A DNA stretch of 35,669 nt from Methanobacteriota archaeon (GTDB lineage: Archaea; Thermoplasmatota; Poseidoniia; Poseidoniales; Poseidoniaceae). The notes under the pieces are model-generated. The model saw only the letters and a list, made by a program, of their open reading frames with translations, made no database searches and was not told where the DNA came from. The first letter of the stretch is position 1. The number at the start of each line of letters is the position of its first letter. A program made the translations under genes and the position numbers. The DNA lies in contig PAOW01000001.1 of assembly GCA_002710015.1 (NCBI GenBank), forward strand, positions 1-35,669. The letters are read 5' to 3'. Positions 23,701 through 31,462 of this stretch are shown one piece after another.

Positions 23701-25352
23701 ACGAAATGCCAAGTTCTTCATTTGAAGTATATCGGACAGGAAATCTCTCTGAGAATTTGGTTAACTTAGTCAGTACATCAATAGATCCCGAAGGGGATGA
23801 CATTTCTTACACCTGGGAAAGTTCGCTTGATGGTATAATTTCCAATGAAAGTAACTGGGAAGGTTACCTCAGTAGAGGAAATCATGTGATAACACTAAGT
23901 GTAAATGATGGAAGAATGGAACACCTAAATTCTTCGAGTCAAAATTCAACAATTCTTGTGGTAGAAAATAGCCCACCAAGAACGGTCATTAGTAGTCCCC
24001 TGAACAATGAAACCTATCCTTCAAATTACAAATTTGAGTTTAATTCCTCAGGCTCTGGTGATTGGGATAGTGCTTGTCTTACCTTCCCTCTGGAAATTGA
24101 GTGGCACTGCTCAAGTAAAGAACCGGCTTCAGGATCGGAATATTTGATTTACAGATGGGAATCAGATAAGGACGGATTGCTTCAGGAAAATGGTTCAGAT
24201 TGGCTGATATTTGATGGTTATCTAAGCAGTGGAATTCACAATATAACCCTTACATTGAGCGATGGAATTAATCAACCAACTCAAACATCTGTCCTAATCG
24301 AAGTTGTCCCTTCAGCTCCAAAATTAGAAGTTACAAGTCCCAACTTTTCTAAAGGTTACAACTCGAGTGATGATATCATTATCGATGTTAGGAATAGTAT
24401 GGATTTTGATGGCAACAATTTCACAATAAGTTTGGAAAGTAGCATAGATGGCGATTTGCTAACCCAAGAAAACCCAAATGAAATTCACACAGTGAGTCTC
24501 TCAGCTGGAGAACATAACCTATTCTTTACGACAATAGATGATACCGGTCTGAACAATACTGAGGTATTCTCTCTAATCATAGTTGAATCTGATCCTGAAG
24601 TAATGATATTTTCTCCACAAAACAATGCATTTTTCGAGCCAGGAAGAGAGATTACTCTTGATTCGAGTGGGACATCTGATGCGGATAATGACATCGTTAA
24701 GCGAGAATGGAGGCACTATATCAGCGGAGAACTATTCCCAAATATTCTTTCAAATAATGAAGTATATTCAACTAAATTATCCCCGGGAACTCATCACATT
24801 TCTTTATTCGTCGAAGATAGGAGGGGAGGTTTTGACGAACAACACGTAAACATTACAGTAGGTTCATCAAATCCAGATTTATCAAACCTTACGACCAATC
24901 CAAGAATTTTGAATGTAGGAGAACTTAACTTAATTCAGGTTAGCGTAGAACTAGATGACCCTGATGAAACAACTTCTCACATTAATGCGACATTGACAAA
25001 GAACCAACAGGTTTGGGAATTCAACCTTACTGATGACGATGGAGACGGAGTATGGACTGGAGAGGTTGAGATAATCCCCTCACAGAGTGGCAAAGCGCAA
25101 TTACGTGTAACTGCTTATGACGGGCTCAACATTGATTATATGAGTATTGATGTAGAATTTGTTAAAGAAGAGACAGACAACTCATCTATGTATTTTGCAG
25201 TTGGAGTAATTGGTGGTTTTGTGGTAATTTCCGGCCTAGTGATTTTGTTGGTTATGCGTAGAAGAAGAAGATTGGCTGATTTAGATTTGATAGATTCTTG
25301 GGGCGTGTTTGGGGAAGATAATTCAGAATCATTTGATGAGAATTCAAATTAA
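20787..25352 (+). CDS. Giant surface protein: beta-helix plus PKD/Ig-like repeats
   Basis: A 1521-aa protein with a signal peptide (residues 1-23). A long right-handed beta-helix region (~45-620) shows repeated short strands and turns such as NNLTINNTGG, NNLEISNSTG and DNLVVNDNGDSGVHI. A linker follows, then about six PKD/Ig-like units (~770-1400) with recurring D-P-E-G-D, Y/F-T-W-x-S and SDG(I/V) signatures. A transmembrane helix (1468-1490), RRRRR and an acidic tail close the protein. Beta-helices bind or cut polysaccharides, and PKD domains act as spacers or binding modules, so capture of polymers or particles is plausible. No catalytic residues were identified. Several NxT/NxS sequons in the ectodomain may be N-glycosylated. 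The ATG at 20787 directly opens the signal peptide. Confidence 0.88.
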   Translation: MVRKSVASAIILLSLYFLSICAPIAMDETSVNQTTGRSQTTWSGTIVLNDHHTVPVTDELTINSCTNVTMAGGVRIYVEGRIIVEGTENCPVYFDYSGSGDHQGIQFNSSSNGRGSKIDNASIIHSTYGITIYGSDPYIANVTIFDPDDVGVDLFNSATPTIRNLVIDEAGQDWVFPAYWRYGIGLSIGAGSAPNIDGVTINDAVTRGLNMWGNSGGLLRNLSVSNVSGATLAQAAGIWVEDSVPLIETADVDKSDHGVIIRHMTDGSLTRAVIRDLEISNSMYRAIILDKDDRTNYTNYQSAIIEGLSIVGTGGDGAKTPGLATATIEINATGAWIEDAYLDDNDAVGVQLYFVDSSTEFNNLTINNTGGEGTGANAAGVSVRSSYFAASFNNLEISNSTGPGVYARNGGAVQGNNWHLHNNGMEGFYLESAATIVDNLVVNDNGDSGVHIDDARYVYLSNVTSQSNQDAGLEFNRANDIESGSGDVSCLHCTSTNDARGVVLIDSVDIYLRNLQVNDPVTGPAISIDNSGLNVGVQGGLFHLHNVKTSVNTTGPAISATGAEGVINGLDMYGTHSGLTWDADHNVERQSILSNANLTGSGCLNLTNHDQLSGENNIIKLGCTGELYFENVELNWSTFSDDGNHIMNVDSDSHLHFNQPANLNYTIANIDGNGWIEEAWEIQVWVINNNSNGVPSASVNLGFDQLETTISNSTNDIGWITFSDLRGKKFFSSGETPHTNVTISCTYDAVTNSSNIMLDENKIVWCHLPLQNQPPFIIWDSPADQMVYPSQSEVHFNASRSWDLDSDLLTFTWISSIDGKLSEGYENHNIAFTANSQNTNHSVSLSDGIHTISLEVCDPTSCITQQRVIELANLPPSIVVELDPPLSPWSELITPITKPVSFSLNGTFDPEGDELTCSWSWPGNVQEISTCENASGIISFANMSLTMFDLTLSVSDGVNQPEEWVTSVELFNEMPSSSFEVYRTGNLSENLVNLVSTSIDPEGDDISYTWESSLDGIISNESNWEGYLSRGNHVITLSVNDGRMEHLNSSSQNSTILVVENSPPRTVISSPLNNETYPSNYKFEFNSSGSGDWDSACLTFPLEIEWHCSSKEPASGSEYLIYRWESDKDGLLQENGSDWLIFDGYLSSGIHNITLTLSDGINQPTQTSVLIEVVPSAPKLEVTSPNFSKGYNSSDDIIIDVRNSMDFDGNNFTISLESSIDGDLLTQENPNEIHTVSLSAGEHNLFFTTIDDTGLNNTEVFSLIIVESDPEVMIFSPQNNAFFEPGREITLDSSGTSDADNDIVKREWRHYISGELFPNILSNNEVYSTKLSPGTHHISLFVEDRRGGFDEQHVNITVGSSNPDLSNLTTNPRILNVGELNLIQVSVELDDPDETTSHINATLTKNQQVWEFNLTDDDGDGVWTGEVEIIPSQSGKAQLRVTAYDGLNIDYMSIDVEFVKEETDNSSMYFAVGVIGGFVVISGLVILLVMRRRRRLADLDLIDSWGVFGEDNSESFDENSN

Positions 25353-25415
25353 GAAAAAACTGCATTAAATTCCAGCACTACCATCCATTTCCAAGTAAGA
25401 TCTGTGTCCCTGACC

Positions 25416-25422
25416 AGGAGGG
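25416..25422 (+). promoter_or_regulatory. Possible ribosome binding site of the 30-aa reading frame
   Basis: AGGAGGG matches the archaeal anti-Shine-Dalgarno core and lies 12 nt before TTG 25435. The spacing is longer than ideal. Without it there would be little reason to consider the microprotein. Confidence 0.3.
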
Positions 25423-25434
25423 TTTGTAATAGAC

Positions 25435-25527
25435 TTGATTTGGGCTTGGGCTCTATTATTTGTTTTCGGCCCGATTGTGCTTGGATTAGTCTCAAGAACT
25501 CGGGTTGAAAAGCCCCAATTGTTGTGA
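25435..25527 (+). CDS. Candidate 30-aa single-span membrane microprotein
   Basis: A short frame from TTG 25435 to TGA 25525-25527 encodes IWAWALLFVFGPIVLGLVS as one hydrophobic helix, followed by a basic, polar tail (RTRVEKPQLL). An in-frame TGA upstream (25411-25413) limits it to about this size. In favour: an AGGAGGG sequence before it, hydrophobic anchor plus positive tail, and an end abutting the stop of the convergent glycosyltransferase (25528), just as every other convergent pair in the window overlaps tail to tail. Against: a TTG start, 12-nt SD spacing and tiny size. It would use the transcript of the 1521-aa surface protein gene. The rest of 25353-25434 shows nothing recognisable. 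Confidence 0.3.
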   Translation: MIWAWALLFVFGPIVLGLVSRTRVEKPQLL

Positions 25528-26301
25528 TTATTTCTGCTCTGGAATATCGCCATTCAGGGAATCAGGGTTATCATCTAAAGGACCCCATTCTGTGCGTGTT
25601 CGATTTAGTCCAAACCTCTTAGCCCAAATGAATTTGAGATTTTTCCAACCATCTCCCCAAGTATGGATTTCTGCTTCACCAACCCTTGGTCGGTATGGAA
25701 CTGAAATTTCAATGGCCTTTTTCTTGCCTAAAACCCTTCGAGCAAGTATCTTCATTTCTTCCGATAATGGCATACCATCGTTTGTAGGCCTCATTTTTTC
25801 GTTTTCAAAAATTGATTTTCTAAAAACCCACATTCCAGATTGGGAATCCTTAATGCCGTATCCAAAGGCTAGTCTAGCATTGAAGGACAACATCCAATTT
25901 CCGAAACCGTGTAAGCCAGACATTGAACCTTCTTCGGCGAGTGTTAACCTATCACATGTTATGAAATCCAATTCTTCTTCAACCAGTTTTCGAACAAGGT
26001 CTGGGACAACCTCTGCTGGATATGTGCAATCTGCATCCATTGTTACAATGATGTCCCCTTTGGCTACAACAAATCCTGTCCTGTATGCTCTACCATACCC
26101 TTTTCTTGGTTCGAGATGAACTCTAACTCCTTTCTCTAAAGCGATTTCACGGGTTCTGTCAGTGGAGTTTCCATCGACAATCATGATCTCTAATTCATCA
26201 CACCAGTCACGAGGAATTGAGTCCACAGTTGGACCTAACGCTTCTTCCTCATTTCTGGTTGGGAGAATTACAGTGACAGATATTGGCAATTTGTCCGCCA
26301 T
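25528..26301 (-). CDS. Family 2 glycosyltransferase (dolichol-phosphate mannosyltransferase-like)
   Basis: A 257-aa protein from ATG 26301. The nucleotide-sugar binding fold shows VTVILPTRNEEEAL, IMIVDGNSTDRT and the DxD-type metal site MDADCTYP (residues ~88-95); SQSGMWVFRK and PLSEEMKIL match the acceptor side. No C-terminal membrane helices are present, as in soluble DPM1/AglJ-like enzymes, which transfer a sugar from UDP- or GDP-sugar to a polyprenyl phosphate on the cytoplasmic face. The frame extends to ATG 26343, but the AT-rich element 26348-26355 would then be only ~8 bp away; it is ~50 bp from 26301. It is divergent from a GT4 glycosyltransferase, suggesting joint work on a surface glycan. 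Confidence 0.87.
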   Translation of the reverse strand: MADKLPISVTVILPTRNEEEALGPTVDSIPRDWCDELEIMIVDGNSTDRTREIALEKGVRVHLEPRKGYGRAYRTGFVVAKGDIIVTMDADCTYPAEVVPDLVRKLVEEELDFITCDRLTLAEEGSMSGLHGFGNWMLSFNARLAFGYGIKDSQSGMWVFRKSIFENEKMRPTNDGMPLSEEMKILARRVLGKKKAIEISVPYRPRVGEAEIHTWGDGWKNLKFIWAKRFGLNRTRTEWGPLDDNPDSLNGDIPEQK

Positions 26302-26345
26302 GTCCTTTCGATTCAAGAATCGGTTTTGAAGGCACCTATCCATTG

Positions 26346-26358
26346 GATTATTTATTGT
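26346..26358. promoter_or_regulatory. Shared TATA region of the divergent glycosyltransferases
   Basis: GATTATTTATTGT is about 33 bp before ATG 26385 (plus strand) and about 50 bp before ATG 26301 (minus strand). A GGGAGG stretch 9 nt before ATG 26385 may serve as a ribosome site for the plus-strand gene. Confidence 0.4.
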
Positions 26359-26384
26359 ATCACGAGGTGGGAGGCCCGTTCAAC

Positions 26385-27656
26385 ATGCATATTGCGATAG
26401 TGTCAGGCGAATATCCTCCAAGATGGGGAGGTATCGGTTCAGTGGTATTTCACCTCGCCGGGCATCTTGTAGACTTAGGTCATGAAGTGACAATAATAAC
26501 TCGCTCACATACATCTAATGTCCCTTCACAAGAGGGTGTAGATGTCATATCTGTAAAGTGGGCAAAATTACCGATGGCATTTACCAGGTCATATGGAAAA
26601 CATGCTTTACGTGCTTTGTATAATCTGCATAAGAGAAAACCAATTGACATCATCAACGCCCACTTACCTTTGGTATCCTGGAAAGGGAAGGAATTTTCTA
26701 ACCTTGAGAAGAGAATAGCACCTGTTGTCTCCTGCCTTCATGGTTCATGGTTAGGTGAAAAAGAAGGTGTAAAGAGGGCAGCGGCTGCAGGGGAATCTGC
26801 AACTTGGCGCAACCCCAACGACTTGGCGATTCTAATGACTGCGAAGTATTACTCAAGATATGAAAGAGCAGGAATACTCAACTCCAGTATTTGTGTTGCA
26901 AACTCTCAATCTACTCTTGGGGAGTTTATGCGATGGTATAATCCGAAAGATAATTTTGATTGTGAGGTAGTTTTGTGGGGCTGTGATCACAAGGTGTTTA
27001 GACCTCCGAACAATGACAATGAGGCGGAACAATTAGAACACGAGAGGATTAGAACAGAGTATGGCTGTGGTGATGAGAATGCGCTTTCATATTCCTTTGA
27101 CACCAAGACTCCAATGTTACTTGCCGTCGGCCGATTAGTAGCTCGTAAAGGGTATATGACACTCCTAAGGGGAATGCCAGAAATCTTGAATAAAAACCCC
27201 GATGCAAAATTAGTCATAGTTGGTAGAGGACATATGAAGAAAAGTTTACTCAAGGAGTCATCAAAACTAGGTATCTCAGATTCAGTTTTCATCAAGAGTA
27301 GCCTCTCTTTTTCCGAATTAGCTCAACACTTTCGTTCCGCAGATTTGGTAATTTACCCATCATACTACGAAGGTCAGGGATTAATCCCGCTCGAATCCTT
27401 AGCTAGTGGCACCCCAGTGGCAACTGTCGACCAAGAACCTCTAACAGAAATGATTGATGAATCAGTTGGCGGACTATTTCCACGAGGTAACCCACAAGAA
27501 CTTGCGAGGCGTGTAAACCAGATGCTGTCCAGTGAAAAAACACCAGAAAAAGCAGTTCTTGGTAGAGAGAGAGTTTTGTCAAAGTTCACCTACGAACATA
27601 ATGCAGCAGACTACGAACGAATATTCAATAGAGCGATTATGAAGAAACAGAGTTGA
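26385..27656 (+). CDS. Family 4 (GT-B) glycosyltransferase
   Basis: A 423-aa protein from ATG 26385; the frame opens earlier at 26283, but MHIAIVSGEYPPRWGGIGSV is the classic GT4 N-terminus with its glycine-rich acceptor loop. The C-terminal Rossmann domain shows AVGRLVARKGY, KLVIVGRG, the SYYEGQGLIPLES stretch with the E-x7-E donor-binding pair (Glu329, Glu337), and ASGTPVATVD. Such enzymes move a sugar from a nucleotide donor onto a lipid, glycan or small molecule with retention of configuration. Donor and acceptor cannot be told. It is divergent from the GT2 gene and 78 bp upstream of a surface protein operon, so glycosylation of surface material is a fair inference. Confidence 0.9.
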   Translation: MHIAIVSGEYPPRWGGIGSVVFHLAGHLVDLGHEVTIITRSHTSNVPSQEGVDVISVKWAKLPMAFTRSYGKHALRALYNLHKRKPIDIINAHLPLVSWKGKEFSNLEKRIAPVVSCLHGSWLGEKEGVKRAAAAGESATWRNPNDLAILMTAKYYSRYERAGILNSSICVANSQSTLGEFMRWYNPKDNFDCEVVLWGCDHKVFRPPNNDNEAEQLEHERIRTEYGCGDENALSYSFDTKTPMLLAVGRLVARKGYMTLLRGMPEILNKNPDAKLVIVGRGHMKKSLLKESSKLGISDSVFIKSSLSFSELAQHFRSADLVIYPSYYEGQGLIPLESLASGTPVATVDQEPLTEMIDESVGGLFPRGNPQELARRVNQMLSSEKTPEKAVLGRERVLSKFTYEHNAADYERIFNRAIMKKQS

Positions 27657-27718
27657 ATTTTTCAATCGAATTAGATTATCCCGGAGGAATTAAACCGGCG
27701 TTGTGTTCATAATCAAAA

Positions 27719-27742
27719 GCCTGCATGGGTATTCATGCGGGC
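27719..27742 (+). promoter_or_regulatory. Inverted repeat over the start of the Ca-repeat surface protein gene
   Basis: GCCTGCATG (27719-27727), 6-nt spacer, CATGCGGGC (27734-27742); 8 of 9 positions pair, and the right arm contains the ATG at 27735. A TATA-like TTCATAATCAAAA (27706-27718) lies ~23 bp before the ATG, so transcription should start within the repeat. An operator site is therefore more likely than an mRNA hairpin. Confidence 0.45.
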
Positions 27743-30185
27743 ACAGGCACCACTGGTGTTATTCATCGCCGTCGCATTGTTATCATTCATTCCAATAGTA
27801 GAAGCAGATGATGATACATCAACTGCAAATGTCCTAACAAATGGCGTTTCGTCTAACGGTTATGTTTGTTATGATGATGGCTGCTCACCAACAGATCAAG
27901 TAGACTGGTGGAAGGTTTATGCTTACAGTGGAGACATTGTTGAGGTCAGTTTCTCAGCTACGATGGTCAATCCTTCTCTGTTGTGTGTATGGGGAGATGG
28001 CTGGGAAGGCGATTATTCAATTCATGATTCTAATGGAGGAGAAATAGCATCTCTTTCATTGAATGATGATAACCCAACCGGTACACTAAGCAAGACTATG
28101 CCTACTGGAGAGTGGGTTTACATAAAAGTCAAAGGAAAGGATAGTTGGTGTAACGACGGATTTGATTATACACTCACACCTTCAATCAATCAAGACAACA
28201 GAGATACTGATGAGGATGGATTTATCGATACTGAAGACGATTGTGATTTAACTCCGGGGACCTCGACAAATGACAGAAACGGATGTGTAGATACAGATTC
28301 TGATGGCTGGTCAGACCCTGACGAGGGTTGGGGACCAAACAATGGGGCCGACGCCTTTGCTTCAGAACCGACTCAATGGCTAGATTCTGATAATGACGGG
28401 TTCGGAGACAATATCGATGGCTTCGAACCTGATCATTGTCCTTATCGTAGAGGATACTCAACTTCGGATAGGTTTGGGTGTTTAGATTCAGATGGGGATA
28501 GTTGGTCAGATGCGGATCCTGGTGGTCTGGATGGAGTAACACCATGGTTTGCTCATCCCAATGGCACAGCAGATGCTTTCCCATTTGTCGCTAGCCAATG
28601 GAATGATACTGATTCAGATGGCTTTGGTGATAACTGGGCAGACGGTAGTTGGAACGATACAAGAATGAACTGGTCAATAGGTCAGTGGTATTCGAATGCA
28701 ACCCAACCTGATGCTTGTCCTTTCATAACGGGTCATTCTGTTGAAGATAGATTCGGATGCCCTGATGCAGACAATGATGGATGGTCTGATCCCGATTTGA
28801 ACTGGACATCAAAAGAAGGCGCTGACGCATTCCCTGATAATCCAACACAGTGGTCTGACAGAGATAGGGACGGCTGGGGAGATAACCAATCTGAGGGAGC
28901 CTTACAAGTGGATGATTTCCCCGATAATCCCTCGCAGTGGCTTGATACGGATGAAGATGGTTGGGGAGACAATCAATCATATGGGGCAACTCAGGTAGAC
29001 GATTTCCCCTTTATTCCAAGCCAGTATAGAGATACTGATGGAGATGGCTACGGGGATAATTTGAATGGATTTGAGGGAGATGTGTGCCCTTTGAGTACTA
29101 TTGAGCAAGTCGAGAGTGGGTGGATAAGTTGGGCAGACAGATTTGGATGTCTTGATTCAGATTCAGATGGATATTCTAACTCAGATGATTGGTGGACTGC
29201 ACACCCTGATGGGTTTGCTGATGCATTCCCGGATGACGAAAGCCAGTGGCATGACACAGATGACGATGGTTATGGAGATAATCTCGAATATTTCGACGGG
29301 GAAACTTGGAGAGAGGCTTGGAGAGGTGATGGTTGCGTTGCAACTGAAGGCAACTCAGGAATGGATCGATGGGGTTGCCCCGACTCAGATGGAGACGGAT
29401 GGTCAGATCCTACAACACATTGGTTAGCAAGTCCAGGGGGAACTGCTGATGCCTGGCCTCTTGATGAGACGCAATGGCATGATATTGATGGTGACGGTAG
29501 AGGAGACAATCCAAGAGGAACCACAGCAGATGTTTGTCCTAATACTCCGGGGACATCGGTAGGGCCAACATTGGGTGGGGACCGTTGGGGTTGCCATGAT
29601 ACAGATGGTGATGGTTGGTCCGACCAAGGTGACAAATTCCCACACGAACCAACTCAATGGAGGGATCTTGATGGAGATGGGTTTGGAGATAATCCTAATG
29701 GACATGAGGGCGATGCTTGCCCCAACGAGAGAGGGCAGTCGTTCTTTGATAGGTTGGGGTGCCGAGATACTGATGGGGATGGATGGTCAGATCCCAGCCA
29801 AAGTTGGCTAGCATCACCATGGGGCGAAGCTGACGCCTTCCCAACTGACAAGTTACAGTGGCAAGATAGTGATGAGGATGGTTTTGGAGATGTATCAATG
29901 GGTGCAAGAAGAGATGACTGCCCCAACATAGCAGGGACCTCAACAAAGGATGTTCAAGGCTGCATTGACTCCGATGGAGATGGATGGTCTGATGAATATG
30001 GAGAGTGGAATGCAGCAATATCTGTAATGGGAGAAAATCCGGCTTCAAGTTGGTTATCATATCTCACAGTTGGTGTAGTTATTTTACTATCATCTTTCTT
30101 TGCTATGATCGTTCGCTCTAGGAAGTCTGCATCTTCTTTAATGAAAGACATAGTACCCATAGAGGAGGCTGGAAACGATGCGTGA
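27735..30185 (+). CDS. Surface protein with thrombospondin-3-like calcium-binding repeats
   Basis: An 816-aa protein with a signal peptide (residues 1-24) and an N-terminal beta-sandwich like a PPC domain (~27-150). A long repeat region (~155-755) then holds 18 aspartate boxes of the type D-x-D-x-D-G-(W/F/Y)-(S/G)-D, alternating with ADAFP...TQW and CP...DRxGC segments. A transmembrane helix (~774-795) and a short charged tail follow. The aspartate boxes resemble thrombospondin type 3 repeats that wrap Ca2+, and regular cysteine pairs may form disulphides. The array probably forms a rigid, Ca-dependent stalk in seawater; ligand unknown. The next gene begins 8 bases before this stop, after a strong ribosome site. 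Confidence 0.88.
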   Translation: MRAQAPLVLFIAVALLSFIPIVEADDDTSTANVLTNGVSSNGYVCYDDGCSPTDQVDWWKVYAYSGDIVEVSFSATMVNPSLLCVWGDGWEGDYSIHDSNGGEIASLSLNDDNPTGTLSKTMPTGEWVYIKVKGKDSWCNDGFDYTLTPSINQDNRDTDEDGFIDTEDDCDLTPGTSTNDRNGCVDTDSDGWSDPDEGWGPNNGADAFASEPTQWLDSDNDGFGDNIDGFEPDHCPYRRGYSTSDRFGCLDSDGDSWSDADPGGLDGVTPWFAHPNGTADAFPFVASQWNDTDSDGFGDNWADGSWNDTRMNWSIGQWYSNATQPDACPFITGHSVEDRFGCPDADNDGWSDPDLNWTSKEGADAFPDNPTQWSDRDRDGWGDNQSEGALQVDDFPDNPSQWLDTDEDGWGDNQSYGATQVDDFPFIPSQYRDTDGDGYGDNLNGFEGDVCPLSTIEQVESGWISWADRFGCLDSDSDGYSNSDDWWTAHPDGFADAFPDDESQWHDTDDDGYGDNLEYFDGETWREAWRGDGCVATEGNSGMDRWGCPDSDGDGWSDPTTHWLASPGGTADAWPLDETQWHDIDGDGRGDNPRGTTADVCPNTPGTSVGPTLGGDRWGCHDTDGDGWSDQGDKFPHEPTQWRDLDGDGFGDNPNGHEGDACPNERGQSFFDRLGCRDTDGDGWSDPSQSWLASPWGEADAFPTDKLQWQDSDEDGFGDVSMGARRDDCPNIAGTSTKDVQGCIDSDGDGWSDEYGEWNAAISVMGENPASSWLSYLTVGVVILLSSFFAMIVRSRKSASSLMKDIVPIEEAGNDA
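30161..30168 (+). promoter_or_regulatory. Strong Shine-Dalgarno site for an internal operon gene
   Basis: AGAGGAGG, 9 nt before ATG 30178, lies inside the end of the preceding gene. Most genes here look leaderless, so this site confirms an operon-internal start and the 8-base overlap. Confidence 0.6.
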
Positions 30186-31434
30186 GTGGTTTGTTTTGAT
30201 GCTATTAATATCAATCCCTCTGGCAGGAAATGTTTCTGCTGATGATGAGTCAGATCCTCTATCTGACGCAGGTATCAACATAGTCGCTCTGCGCAATGAC
30301 AGTCTTGACAAGAATCAGGATGGAGTGACTGATGCTATTCGAGTTGTAATCGTATTAAACTCAACAAGTGGTCAGGCCAATCTACGATTAAATTTGATTG
30401 GTGAGCACTCAGGATTTACAGTCTTCGAAGAAATGCTTATGTCTTTTGAAAACCAAGAAAATGCGTCCCTAACGTATGACTCTTGGGCAACAGGAGAACA
30501 TGATTTGACTCTTGAAATAAGTGATGGCGAGGGGAGGCTTTTGAAATCAATCGATATAGGCCTTTTCGACCTTAGCCCATCATTAGCTATTCCACATGTT
30601 GACTTACAGTTGGTGGGCTCAGAAATTATGCAGACTGGCGATTCTTGCGAAATAAAGCGGAATTTTGTAGATGAGACTGGGCCAAGGTGGGGATATGCTG
30701 GCACACGGTCGATAACAGGAACCCCGTTTACAGTTTTAGATTCTGAAGATGTTTTAGATTGTAGCAACTGGCCTGCTGGCGTTTATGATGTTGAGGAGAC
30801 CTATCAAAATGGCTTAGGACAAACCGCCATTGATACAATGCAACTTCTGATAGTAAACAGACCACCTCCATCATTTTCAATCGAGGTTACTGGTAGCGAT
30901 GAGTTAGTAGGCAGCCCTTGCACAATCGAGCATGTAGCAGCAGCTTCAGAAAACCATCAAGATTTTGAAAAAAGTTGGGATATTACCCCTGCCATTGCTC
31001 CTATTGGGAATACGAGTAAAATAGACTGTTCTAACTGGGCTTCAGGAGTTTACAAAATTCTTCTAACCGTCACAAATGACGAAGAAATTAGAACAACCGA
31101 CGGGGAAATGTTAATCCGAATTCCATCTGAAGATTCTAATATCCCTGACGATCAGCCGCCTGTTTTATCAAATGGGGAAGATACCGAGGCTTCAAAGTCT
31201 GGGATATGGGGAATATTGTTATTGTCATTTGTATGTGGGTTGGCTGTATTCTTGATTATGGTTCGAAGTCCTATTGATGACGAAATAGGATTAGCGCCTC
31301 TTTCTAGTCCAATAGAACCTGACGCAGAAGGATTACCAACCCACCTAGATGAATCAGGTATTTTATGGAGAAAACATGAAGATGAATCCCTCGATTGGTG
31401 GGATACTTCTACAATGAGCTGGAAGAGGTGGTAG
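30178..31434 (+). CDS. Ig-like surface protein with Trp-rich tail
   Basis: A 418-aa protein with a signal peptide (1-21) and a beta-rich ectodomain that probably holds three Ig/PKD-like units. Two of these share a cysteine pattern: GDSCEIKRN...VLDCSNWPAGVYDV and GSPCTIEHV...KIDCSNWASGVYKI. A transmembrane helix (342-362) precedes a cytoplasmic tail ending in a Trp-rich motif (GILWRKHEDESLDWWD, then SWKRW). DKNQDGVTDAI near residue 44 looks like a Ca-binding dockerin-type loop. The internal duplication and the C-CSNW-SGVY signature are clear by eye; the binding partner is not. It overlaps the Ca-repeat protein gene and is 28 bp before the DUF4105 gene, so these three form an operon. Confidence 0.78.
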   Translation: MREWFVLMLLISIPLAGNVSADDESDPLSDAGINIVALRNDSLDKNQDGVTDAIRVVIVLNSTSGQANLRLNLIGEHSGFTVFEEMLMSFENQENASLTYDSWATGEHDLTLEISDGEGRLLKSIDIGLFDLSPSLAIPHVDLQLVGSEIMQTGDSCEIKRNFVDETGPRWGYAGTRSITGTPFTVLDSEDVLDCSNWPAGVYDVEETYQNGLGQTAIDTMQLLIVNRPPPSFSIEVTGSDELVGSPCTIEHVAAASENHQDFEKSWDITPAIAPIGNTSKIDCSNWASGVYKILLTVTNDEEIRTTDGEMLIRIPSEDSNIPDDQPPVLSNGEDTEASKSGIWGILLLSFVCGLAVFLIMVRSPIDDEIGLAPLSSPIEPDAEGLPTHLDESGILWRKHEDESLDWWDTSTMSWKRW

Positions 31435-31462
31435 TATAATTCGATCAATCGCATTCTGGACG

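Noticed and set aside
25365-25553. 62-aa minus-strand frame after the GT2 gene
   Set aside because: It overlaps the GT2 gene by 26 bases, has low-complexity polar composition and no recognisable feature; the hydrophobic plus-strand frame in the same place is more convincing.
28200-30000. Repeat array that could be taken for a CRISPR or tandem DNA repeat
   Set aside because: Repeats are degenerate in DNA, vary in length and are conserved only at protein level as aspartate boxes.
28222-30060. Many antisense frames under the Ca-repeat gene
   Set aside because: The periodic aspartate/glycine codons keep the other frames free of stops; compositions (His, Ser, Pro-rich) are artefactual.
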